Below, in pieces: positions 45,323 to 55,004 of a stretch of 64,000 nucleotides of DNA. How positions within the stretch are numbered: the first letter of the stretch is position 1; every line of letters starts with the position of its first letter. Location: the NCBI GenBank assembly GCA_003049485.1, contig PYST01000068.1, forward strand, positions 1 through 64,000, written 5' to 3'. The translations under genes were made by a program, and so were the position numbers. This DNA is from Ophioceras dolichostomum (lineage: Eukaryota; Ascomycota; Sordariomycetes; Magnaporthales; Ophioceraceae). The notes under the pieces are model-generated. The model made no database searches. It saw nothing but the letters and a program-made list of their open reading frames with translations, and was not told where the DNA came from.

Positions 45323-46671
45323 TCAGTAGTCGTCGTCACCATAAGCCTCCTCGTACTCCTCGATGTACTCCTCGCGCGCCTCCTCCAGCTCCTCCTGATC
45401 GCTGCTGCTCGCGTCCGAGTCTGCAGCGTCGGCGAGCGCCTCCTCGTACTCCTCGCGAGCCTCCTGCACGTCCTCGCGGTCGCTGTCGGACACGCGGTCG
45501 CCGGACTCGTCGTAGGCGCCCAGGACGGGCGGCGGCATGTCGGACGGCTGCTCTCCGTAGTATCCCTGCTGCTGCATCGGGGCTGCAGCCATGGGTGCAG
45601 CAGCCATGCCAGCTCCGGGGTCGCCGTAGTAGTGGTGATGGTGCTGCTCGTCGTCGGAGTCGTCTGGTGGAGCGGACAAGGGAGCAGTGGTCAGTGGGCG
45701 GGATAATCGCAAAGTCTGCCACTTGCTGATATGTAGGTAGACAGGATGAGAAAGGGGAACAAACACTCACCCAGAGCATTAGCGATCAGCGCGCCTCCGA
45801 CTGCACCGACAGCAAGACCGCCCGCGGCACCCAACAGCATACCCTTCTTGCTCGACTTCTCCTTCTTGTGTTCACCTCCATAGTCGCCGCCGTGGCCACC
45901 GCCCGAGTGAGGATCGCCGTATCCGCCACCATACCCACCACCGCCGCCATGAGCGTCATGCCCGCGGGAGGGCGCGTACTGCGCCGCCTCAGGCTCGACG
46001 GGGTACTCGCTGAACGAGTTGAAATACGTCGCGGCTTCGCCACGATTAGCAGCCGCCGCGGCCTTGTGGTCGAACGAATCGCCGGGGCCGGAGCCATGCG
46101 GAGCGCCGTAGCCGGGAGCACCTCCGGGTGCGGAGGATGAGCCGCCGTAACCGCCGCCATGCTGCTGTTGCTCGCCCGCCGGACCGGCACTCGGGTGACT
46201 GCCGTAGGGCACGGGCGGGGGAGCATCACGGTCATGAGACTCGGAGGGCTGAGCCCAAGGGCGCTCGGAAGAAGGGGGTGGCGGAGGAGGGGGCGGAGGC
46301 GAGAAGGCCGGCGGATCCCATTGCGTGCGGCCCGTTGCTACCTCGACATAGTAGTCGCGGCGCTGGTTAGGATCGTAGTGCTTGGTCCAGCCGGGCGGCA
46401 GCTCGGACTGGCCGGGAGGAGCCGACGGGGGAGCCGGCGGGGCCTGGCCGTAGGCGTGTGACTGCTGGTGGCCATACGGCTGATCCTGCTGGTGGCCGTA
46501 CGGCTGCTGGTGATACTGGTGCTGCTGCTGCTGGCCGTACTGGTTGCCGTACTGCTGCTGGTCGTAGCCACGCTGCGCGGGTGCCGCCGCCGCCCCGTCC
46601 TTCTTGTCCTTGTCCTTGTCAAAGAGGTTCAGGTCATCGAACTCCTTCTGAAGCTTTTTGAAGAACGACAT
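45323..46671 (-). CDS. WW-domain protein with glycine zipper and acidic tail
   Basis: Protein of 413 residues in two exons, 46671-45771 and 45663-45323; the 107-base intron is in phase 1 with donor GTGAGT. In order: MSFFKKLQKEFDDLNLFDKD (an amphipathic, charged start); a Gln/Tyr/Gly-rich stretch (residues 36-75); a WW domain at about 89-122 (SELPPGWTKHYDPNQ, with Trp95 and Trp118 and the DYYVEVATGRTQWDPP strand), which should bind Pro-rich ligands; a run of prolines; a Gly/Tyr/His-rich region; a basic patch KKEKSSKKG leading into the glycine zipper GMLLGAAGGLAVGAVGGALI (about 278-297), which could insert in or lie on a membrane; then a His cluster and an acidic tail with EEYEEA-like repeats ending GDDDY. 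Comparable hypothetical WW proteins exist in filamentous ascomycetes. The cellular role is unknown to me. The domain and splice calls are firm. Confidence 0.88.
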
Positions 46672-48247
46672 TCCCGGGGGTGGACTTGTTAGGGGTTGCC
46701 TTGGAAATACAGGGTTTGAGTGCGCGAGAGTATTGGCAATCTCAGAGAAGGCACGTAACGAGAATCCGGGCGCAACGAGAACGGGAGCTGGAATAGATGG
46801 GAGAGAGTGAGTTGGAAGCGCGGAGAGTGGATGGGGTAAACCTAAAAGGAAGAAACGAGAGGGAGAAGATGCCGAACAGCCGCCAGGTCGCGCCTGCCGT
46901 TTTCATTGAGCACTTGGAAACGAGGCAACGACGGTCTGCCCACACTGTATGCCGCTTGCCCTGCAGTGACACACCCACGACGTATTGCGCGAGTGCACAG
47001 TGCTGCATTCAATGCTATGCGAGCCCCGCGACTGTTGCAACACCACGTCAGTTTCATGGTAGCCTTGCTTTTTGTTTGCCTGCTGATGACTCTCCTTAAC
47101 ACCAAGTTGCAACGTCCAGTCACTTCTAGGCCCTCCTGTCTTTGTCCGATCAGCGAACGCGAAGTCTTCGAGGACAGTGGCCATCGTCATCATCATCACC
47201 GTTGTTCGCGATTCCAGTCATTCATTCCATGGTGATCCAGGTGGGGTCGTTCCGTACCCCTCCCGTCTCAGACGAAACCCTCGAGCGCCTCCACAGAACG
47301 AGGCCTCCTTCCCGTTGAATATCAACTTGGCGCAGACGCCAAGCGGCGGGTCATTGAATGCCAGCAAATCCGCCAAGTAGTTTCAGTGGGAACTGCGTCT
47401 TTTTTTCTTTCTTCATTCTATCTCTCGGCCGTCGAAAAGGAGAGGTCAAGATTCTTGGTCTGGTAACAATTATTCAGTACCCTGGCTGGAGTAAGCCGTG
47501 GTAACCACGATGCCTTGTTATTGTCTGGGCACTCCTCGACTTGGCAGCTTACGTCGTACTTTGCATACATGATAGACCGACCATACTGGCTTCTCGCGTC
47601 GGCAGCCAAGTCGTCTTTTCATCATCCCCTCCCATCTTCCTATAACTTTACGATACACTTCCGAACCCCCGACTCTGTTTGACGGAGAAGTGAGGGGTGA
47701 GTGACAGCGGACTGTCCCGGTCATCAGGCCGGGATCACCACATTCGCTTGGAAGATCTGTGGGGGTACACCACATGTAACACTCAGTCACTTCGGTGTCC
47801 CTTTTCTGCGGTCGGTGCACTCGTAATTCGAACTACAATGTCTTGACGAAGCCCTATCCGAGGAACCCGACACTCCAATTCTACCCGGTTCCTAACCCTG
47901 TCCAGCTGAACACCGGCACCGCCGGCAGTCTGCATGCATGCACCTTGGCATTATGGAAACAACGTGGTGGCTCTCGGATTTCGAAGTCTTCCTCTAGTTG
48001 TCGACATGTGTTCATGGTGTCATCGTGAGGTCGCGGTACACTGATGGCGACTCTTCATCACAGGCAGCGGTTGGCGAGTTGTATCGTAGCCTTGCCTTCG
48101 GCTCTAGCAGGTATCAACTAACGCTAAAGGAATCGGATCTCTAAGGAAGTATTCCTCTTGACGCACCGCACACGAGTGTAGTGCCATGCCATTCCAAGTA
48201 TAACCGTGGAATATAGCGTCAGTGTTATATATTAACATTCCCCTATC
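46672..48247. other. Intergenic, no supported gene
   Basis: Between two minus-strand genes. Only short domain-free frames. It contains the promoter of the WW-domain gene next to 46672. Confidence 0.5.
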
Positions 48248-48376
48248 CTACACGGCCTCATTGTCGTCATTCTCACCACTCCACGTGATCTCAGTCTGCG
48301 TGCCGGTTTCACCGTCAAGCTCATGGAAATACGCGTTGCCTTGGCCATCGTTCAGGTATATGGCCGCGTGTGGGTG

Positions 48377-49015
48377 TCAACAGCCTCGGCCACGGCCACG
48401 GCCACCATCGACAACGGTAGCATTGCTTGCCGTATCGCTGCCATCGCCGTCGTCTCCGCGTACGAGCCCACGCCCGCGCGCAGCCCCACCTCCAAGGCCA
48501 GCATGGCAGTTGCCGCTTCCCGAAGTGTGGTGGCGGCGACGCGAGATATGGCTGCTACTAGTGGTCGCAGCAGAGTAGCTACGGCTGCTGCTGCTGGGCG
48601 CGTAGTTAGTACTGCTCGACGCATAGCCGCTGCTGCTGGACTCGTAGCCAGTGCTGCTTGAGGCATAGCCGTGGCTGTTGCTGCTCCCCAAAGTGTTGCT
48701 GCTCCTGCCATGGTGGGAGGATGATGAATGGGCCACTGACGGCGGATTGCGACGGATGTTCGAGTACGTAACGCTATGCGGACTGGTTGACATCTGACTG
48801 TGGCGGGCGTTCGAGAACGCAGCGCTGTACGGAGCGTCTCGGCGTGAGGAGTTGAAGCTCGCCATACTGGAGTTTACCCCAGGGTCAACAGCATGTTGTG
48901 GCTGAGCAGTATAGAAGAGCTCGCCCTCGAAGCCTTGGGCCCTGAACCCGCCGTTGTTGTAGTAGGCACTCTGCTGCGGCCAGCCCAGGTCCGGAGCTGG
49001 GCCATTATAATTCAT
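48377..49015 (-). CDS. Ser-rich hypothetical protein; frame continues past its TGA
   Basis: Unrecognised protein of 212 residues starting MNYNGPAPDLGWPQQSAYYN. It has a Ser/Tyr/Ala/Asn-rich body with repeated YASSST and YESSSS units (about residues 115-150), then an Arg/Gly/Asp-rich end (RGRGLVRGDDGDG, GGRGRGRGC). The stop TGA (48377-48379) is followed in the same frame by 42 more codons that look coding: AIYLNDGQGNAYFHELDGET, then TEITWSGENDDNEAV, ending at TAG (48248-48250). Either the annotated end is real, a 42-base GT-AG micro-intron (48380-48378 across the stop to about 48339) removes it, or the stop is read through. The protein is probably disordered, and I assign no function. It is on the same strand as the neighbouring MDR gene. 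Confidence 0.6.
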   Translation of the reverse strand: MNYNGPAPDLGWPQQSAYYNNGGFRAQGFEGELFYTAQPQHAVDPGVNSSMASFNSSRRDAPYSAAFSNARHSQMSTSPHSVTYSNIRRNPPSVAHSSSSHHGRSSNTLGSSNSHGYASSSTGYESSSSGYASSSTNYAPSSSSRSYSAATTSSSHISRRRHHTSGSGNCHAGLGGGAARGRGLVRGDDGDGSDTASNATVVDGGRGRGRGC

Positions 49016-50021
49016 CGCGCTTCAGCTAGGAGAAGATCTCGCTGTAGGATCTTCTGATGCAGCTTACTGGTGCAGGTGAGGGTTGGTGCTGTTGCGATGG
49101 TGTCGGAGATTCGAGGCGAGAGGAGAGAGATCCTAGACGGAGGAGCCGTGGTCTGATGGATTCTGGTTCAATAAACACTGTTGATTCTCCTGCTGCTAGG
49201 GCTGCGAGCCAAATGGGAATGATCACTGAACCTCCCTCTATCTCTCTCGAGTGAGTCGAGTCCAATGTTGCTGTAACCCCCAAGCATACTGCAACTAGGT
49301 ATGCTTTCTTTGTCCGAGCCTTCCAGAGATTAAGGCTCTCTCCTCCAACTAGGAGACTTTCAGTAGTGCGATTAGATCACCATCGCACGAGTCCATTGTA
49401 CCCTGCTAGGAAGTGACCTCGGGTCTCTTTATGGTAGACCACACCCGGGTTCCTACTTACGCCCAAACGCAACGCGGTCACTTCGCGACAATGCAACCAG
49501 CAACGGAGGGGTACAAATAAGATGTATGCTATTATATAGAGAATCCAGGTAATTTGCGTGGAAAACTAAGCTGAACGTGTTAAAGGCTGCCTAAGTCGGG
49601 CCTGCCGCCATCATCGGGGTCCGAATTTGCTCCCGCGTCGACGTCGATGCCGATATTTGCTGCGAGACTACCTAGGTAGTATATAAAAACCTCCCGCCTC
49701 TCCCGTTACTTGTAGAAGGCTTCCGCATGGAACTACCTACCGGACTGAGATACCTACCTACCTACCTAGGTACCTGCCTAGGTAGGTCGGTAGGCGGCAT
49801 CGACCGGAGGAAGTCATGAGGCTAGCCTACGCTCTCGTCGGCAGATGCTAAAACCTGGGACTATCATCTGAAGCAACAAGGAGTGAAGTATTATCATTAA
49901 TCTAGTAAGCCCGAGCGTAACAAAGCGGAAACAGGACTACCACGATCCCACGGCCCAGTAAGGTCAACCAGTCAAGAAACCCAGGCTGACAAACAAACAC
50001 GCCGCGGCCATTATCACTCAC
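49016..50021. other. Intergenic, no supported gene; palindromic ACCTAGGT repeats
   Basis: Locally AT-richer DNA between two minus-strand genes. A perfect palindrome ACTACCTAGGTAGT sits at 49667-49680, and a cluster of TACC/GGTA repeats around CCTAGG at 49751-49797. No coding frame is supported. Confidence 0.5.
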
Positions 50022-51119
50022 TCACTCCTCCGCCCCAACCCGAATAACCATCGACCCAATCCCCTCGACCCTCCCCCAAGCCCTATGCGCCTCCCTCACG
50101 TCCTCCAGATCCCACACGCCCTTGACCGGCACGACGATCTCGCCCCTCCCCGCCAGCTCCATCAGCCGCTCCAGGTCCCGCACGTACGTCTTCCCGTTCC
50201 TCGCGACGCCGTACATGACCGTCGCCCTGTTGGACCACACCTTCAGGTTCTGCGCCAGCAGCTTCACCACCCACGGCGTCAGGCTCCTCGCCGCCGGCTT
50301 GTCCTTCTCCACCACCGTGCCCAGATTGCCGCCGTAGCCCACCAGCGTCGCGTGCTTCCCGCCGTCGTTCCTGAGCGCGGAGTAGCTGTGGTCCCAGCTC
50401 TCGAACCCGAGCGGGTCGAACACGGCGTCCACCCCGCCGAGCTCCTGTATCGCCTTCACCCAGTCCCGGTTCTCGTACGTGAACACCTCCTCGGCGCCCA
50501 GCCGCCGCAGCGCCTCGTGGTTCCTCGGCGATGCGGTGCCGTACACGGTGGCGCCCGCGCGGAGACACAGCACCATCGTCGCGTACCCGACAGCGCCGCT
50601 CAAGCCGTGCACGAACACCCTGTGCCCCTTCTGCACCTTGGCGTGCTGCTCGACCATGCCCAAGGCAGTGCTCCAGTCCAGCACCAGCGCAGGCACGATC
50701 TTCACATCCAACCCCTCGGGCACAGGTACCAGCCACCGCTCGTCGACGTCGACCCTGTCAGCATCGGCGCCCCATTTCACCATCGCGGCGACCAGGTCGC
50801 CCTCCTTGAAGCCCAGCCGGACGTCAGGACCACGAGCAGAAACGCGGCCGACGAGCGTGTAGCCCGGCACCAGGGGCGCGGCAGGCTGGAAAGGGTACAC
50901 GCCGCGGGCCATGGTGATGTCTGAGCCGGAGAAGCCTGCGTAGAGGACGGAGACCTGGACGTTGGATTTTGTGGGGGCCGGGAGGGACTCGCGGACGATG
51001 TCGATGTTGGCGTCGGGGTCGGCGCCGAAGGAGGTGATTACTGCTTTGCGGATGGTTGTGGTGGGAGGAGCTGTCGAGGCTGTAGAGGCGGCGGGTTGTG
51101 ATGGCTTTGAGCAGGGCAT
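50022..51119 (-). CDS. Zinc-independent MDR oxidoreductase (quinone reductase/VAT-1-like)
   Basis: Medium-chain dehydrogenase/reductase of 365 residues, single exon, complete. After a Ser/Thr/Pro leader of about 22 residues come TTTIRKAVITSFG and the GroES-like domain (about 25-145; VLYAGFSGSDITMARGVYP, PLVPGYTLVGRVSARG, FKEGDLVAAM). The Rossmann domain follows (about 165-300; GHRVFVHGLSGAVGYATMVL, ATVYGTASPRNHEALRRLGA, VDAVFDPLGFESW). The C-terminal part carries YGVARNGKTYVRDLERLMEL and GSMVIRV. The catalytic zinc ligands and structural zinc cysteines of alcohol dehydrogenases are absent, so it belongs with NADPH-dependent quinone oxidoreductase/VAT-1-like enzymes. The substrate cannot be read from sequence. 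The GC-rich third codon positions produce long empty frames on the opposite strand. No cluster partner is evident except perhaps the GMC oxidase gene 1.5 kb away. Confidence 0.9.
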   Translation of the reverse strand: MPCSKPSQPAASTASTAPPTTTIRKAVITSFGADPDANIDIVRESLPAPTKSNVQVSVLYAGFSGSDITMARGVYPFQPAAPLVPGYTLVGRVSARGPDVRLGFKEGDLVAAMVKWGADADRVDVDERWLVPVPEGLDVKIVPALVLDWSTALGMVEQHAKVQKGHRVFVHGLSGAVGYATMVLCLRAGATVYGTASPRNHEALRRLGAEEVFTYENRDWVKAIQELGGVDAVFDPLGFESWDHSYSALRNDGGKHATLVGYGGNLGTVVEKDKPAARSLTPWVVKLLAQNLKVWSNRATVMYGVARNGKTYVRDLERLMELAGRGEIVVPVKGVWDLEDVREAHRAWGRVEGIGSMVIRVGAEE

Positions 51120-52630
51120 TGTGGAAGGGACGCTGAGATGTTATTTTGGGATATGAGGAGTACAGGTTTGGAGTTGGGTGTAAGTGTTAGGTGTGATTGA
51201 GTATTGGGTTGATTAATGATTCAGAGTAGGTATGTAAACCGTTGGGTTTGGTATGGTGGTTATGTCTGCTGTTTTGGTGTTGTTGTAAGTCTGCAAGTGA
51301 TGATGACTGGCAATTGGCTGATGTTTGATGATGATCTGCGACCGGTGTTGCGACCGAGGCTGATGATGATTTCTGTCCTGCCATTTTCTCTTCCTTTCGA
51401 AGCGGCCAACACGTCTCGCTTTATACCCATCCATCGACCTTAACTTTGAACGATTCTCTATCCTTCCTTCTATCTTGATGCCAAAAGCCAAATCGGACTT
51501 AGAAGAGCACCGAATGCACAATGCGAGGTCTGTTACGTCGTTGCTCTCCTCTCCTGCCGACCGTTGTCCACTTTGCACTCCACATCTCGCAACCGGTTTC
51601 CGGGACGGTGCAAACCGGTCTCCGGGTGTCGTCACTGTACTTCGTAGCGCCGAATACCGAGTAGATTGAGGCTCACGCTGGCTGCTTGGGAATCGATTGT
51701 GTGTCAGGTGTGGCGCTCGCTTGGTGCTGTCGTGGCGTCGCACTCGAGCTGATTAATGGCGCTCGAAGCTTCGACTCTAGCTGGGCTCGGGGGAAAATCC
51801 GTCCGACCCATCCATCCCAGGACCATTAAGAGGACCCGACTGGACACGACCGCCAAACCCTCGCTCTTCTAGATTCTCCCAATCGGCTTTCGCGTCTCTT
51901 CGTCTAGACTGCCCAGGAAGGTACTTAGTTGGCTGTGCTGCATTTGCTGCCGTTTTTAGCTCAACAATAACCTAGCATATGCATTTCGCTTCCATGAATT
52001 AAGGCGTCGAGGCCACGACGGACGGGGATCGATTCCGTGTCTGCACCGCCGACCACAATCTGCGATTGACGGCACACGGTGAAACGGACCGGGACCATGG
52101 GCCAGCTGGGCGGCGTTTTTGTAGAGTCGCGCCGATATAGCTCCTCTCTGCCCTGGTGGTGCTAATTGAGGTACGATTCGGTCCGGTCTTGTCCTGTTAA
52201 CGGTTCTTTCGACCCCCAGCGCCCATTCCTCTGCGATTTATCCGGTTGGTCGATTTGTTCCGCTCACCGTTTGGTGTTCCCACGGCGAATGAATGGGCGG
52301 ACGGGAGCTCGATCAAGCTTTTCGGTCGCGTCGTCGTCACTTCGCCCTCTACCGTATGCAGCCCAATCTATCATCAATCATGGAATGGAATTCGGAACTA
52401 AACAACGAAAAGTGTGCATCGAGTTCCACCGAGTACCGGATGGAATTAATTGCTTGACATGCCCCAAGGCTATTCAGGGCGGTAGATATTGACAAGTTTG
52501 CTAGTGTGTTTATTTACAAGAGTGCATTGCGCGCATTAGGGAGTTTTTATATAACCATGACAGATAACAAAGGAGACTCATCGATCGACCTATCCTCATC
52601 CTCGTACCCATCGGCATCCATTTGCCACCC
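51120..52630. other. Intergenic, no supported gene
   Basis: Promoter side of the MDR gene and 3' side of the GMC oxidoreductase gene. Frames such as 51213-51743 (minus) are low in information and lack domains. Confidence 0.5.
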
Positions 52631-55004
52631 TTACAGGAGGCACTTGCCATACCTCCGAATGATGATGTCGGCCGCCTTCTCGGCCAGCGCGTACGCCGTC
52701 GACATGGTGTGGCTACCAGGCAGGATTGGGATGACGCTCAGGTCCACGACGGACAGACGGCCGGTGCCATGCACCTTCATGTCGGGCGCGACGACGCCGC
52801 CCTTGCTCTTGGGCAGCATGGACGCGGTGCAGCACGGGTGGGCGAACCCGGCCGTGACAGAGGTCTTGAGGTGGTTGAGCAGCTCCTCGCGAGTGTCCAC
52901 TGTGGCGCCAGGCGCGAACTCGGCGACGGGGCCGAAGCTATCGGTGATGGCCTTCGTCGCGTAGTACTTGCGGAAGAAGGGGACAAAGTTGAGCATCTGC
53001 TCGATGTCGGCCGGGTTGGACAGGGTGCCGAAGTCGACGAGCGGGTTGCCCGAGAGGTTGGCCGGGTTGATGTTGATGGAGCCGCGGGACAGGGGGCGCA
53101 TCAGGACGGCCAGAGCGGAGAAGGCGAGGGAGGGCGACTCGAGGGCCGCGACTTCGGACGAGGCGAGCATCTTGGCGTTGAGCAGGAGCATGTCCTTATA
53201 GCCGGCCAGGATGGTCTTGTCCGTGCCCGCGGGCAGGTAGTTGACGTAGCTGCCGTCCGCGACCTGGGCCTTGATGGCGTTGACGATGGTCATGTAGTTC
53301 TCGGTGATGGTCTTGAGGGGCACCCAGGCGCCGCTGTTACCCTGCGCGAGAGTGTACGGGCCCAGGGCGGGGCGCTGCTGGTACAGAGCGACGGCCTCGG
53401 CGAGGTAGGTCGCGTTGTTGGTCAGGTTGTTGGGGTTGGGCGAGGGCAGGGTGGCCGGGTTGGCGCCGTAGAAGATGTACGGGTGGTCGGCGAAGTTCTG
53501 GCCGACACCGGGGAGGTCCAAGACCGGGGTGATGCCGGCCTTCTTGAGCGTGGCGGACGCGCCGATGCCGCTGCGCTGAAGGATGAGCGGGGTGTTGACG
53601 GCGCCCGCGGATAGGATGACCTCGCGCTTGGCCTTGATGACTTTCGTCACGCCCGCACCGCCCTCGGCCACGATCTCGACGGAGGGGACCTTGTCGAGCA
53701 GGGGCTTGCCGCCGGGCCCGGTGGGGAAGATGACGCGGTTGACGCGGTGCAGCACCAGCAGGTGGTAGTTGGGTCGGCTGTCGATCACGTCCTGGAAGTG
53801 GCCCACGCCGGCGTGCGAGCGCTCGGCCGTGGTGGGGTGCTGCGTCGTCGGGACCCAGCATGTGCCGATCTTACTGCCGCCGCTGCATTCCTTGGTGGGC
53901 TTAACGCCCAGCTCGGCCCAGGCCGCGGTGGAGTGCTCTTTGATGTTTTTAGTGGCATGGCTAGTGTTATGGTCATCTGTGGACCGTGAACTGTGGACTG
54001 TGTGTAGAGGGCTGTGGATGGATATGGATGCACTCACTCTGTGTGGCCCATTGGAACTTCGGCATCATGGCGTGGACCGGCGTAGTGCCTCCCCACGCAG
54101 CGTCGATGTCGTAGGTGATGTTGTACAACGCCTCGGCCTCGGCGCTCGGCGGGTCGAAGGTGACACTCTGTGGTCCGAAGTGTTAGCACGTGGGCTGTCT
54201 TTGTTTTGTTCCGCATTCTACCGAGCAGAATGCGCACAATGCTGTGGATGGGAATGATGATGCCGATGCCAAGATGCCGGCCAGACGATATGACCCTGTC
54301 AACGGTCGGTCTGTGGGCTCACCTTCTTGAAGTACGGTAGCAAGCCTTGCCAGTCCCATTTATCGACGTACTGGTCAAATTCAGACCCGCCGAGTATCCG
54401 CCACGCGTCGTAGTCGTGGGCACTTCCGCGGTCCAGGAACTGACCGTTGATGGTGGTGGAACCACCGACAGCCTGTGCGATGATGGAGTCAAAAATGTTC
54501 CAGTTAGTTTCATTCCCTCTCACTGGTAGCGGGGAACAGTCGAGAGCTCCTCGGGGAGCGAGGGATGATCCCATACCTTGCCGACGGTGACCGACGAAGT
54601 GCGGCCGCCGATGCCTGCCATGGGTACACTGGGCATAGTCCAGCCATCGATGACGGGGTCCGCACCCGGTGGCTCGAAGAATGACGGCGCGAACTTGAAG
54701 TCGCCGATCTCGACCACGAGGACGGTCACTAACAAGTTGTTGTTGATATATTATGTCGTCTGTTAGCTATCGTGCTCTTCTCGCCTTTCCTCTATTCGAC
54801 CATGAGGAAAAACTCACGCTGTGGAAACCTGGCAGTCAGCCGGTCGGCCACTGTCAGACCGGCATTGCCCCCTCCAGCGATGATGAAGTCGTAGGTCTCG
54901 AGTAGCTGCGAGGTCGACGTCTTCACCTTCCCCTCCGGTACGGATCCGGCTTTCACCAGGCCAAGGAAGGCTCCGATGGCCAGGTAGCCGAAGTCGCGAC
55001 GCAT
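52631..55004 (-). CDS. Secreted GMC-family FAD oxidoreductase
   Basis: Glucose-methanol-choline oxidoreductase of 654 residues in five exons: 55004-54818, 54728-54577, 54472-54323, 54167-54038 and 53976-52631. Introns are 89, 104, 155 and 61 bases; all phases fit. A signal peptide (MRRDFGYLAIGAFLGLVKAG) precedes the FAD Rossmann motif YDFIIAGGGNAGLTVADRL (about 38-57). The join TVGKAVGGSTTINGQFLDRG gives the GMC signature 1 region, and KREVILSAGAVNTPLILQRSG is signature 2. LPGVGQNFADHPYI follows. The likely catalytic pair is His586 (HPCCTASMLP) and His629 (PGSHTMSTAYALAEKAAD), 43 residues apart as in glucose oxidase. Several NXT/S sites fit secretion. Substrate (sugar, aryl alcohol or a secondary metabolite) cannot be told. 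The first intron splits the second FAD strand (FPQ joined to LTVLVVEIGD). Confidence 0.93.

Noticed and set aside
50085..50924. 279-codon plus-strand frame opposite the MDR gene
   Set aside because: Antisense shadow with His/Arg/Pro-rich noise.
52622..53614. 330-codon plus-strand frame opposite the GMC gene
   Set aside because: Antisense shadow caused by GC-rich third positions; the minus strand carries the full GMC signature.
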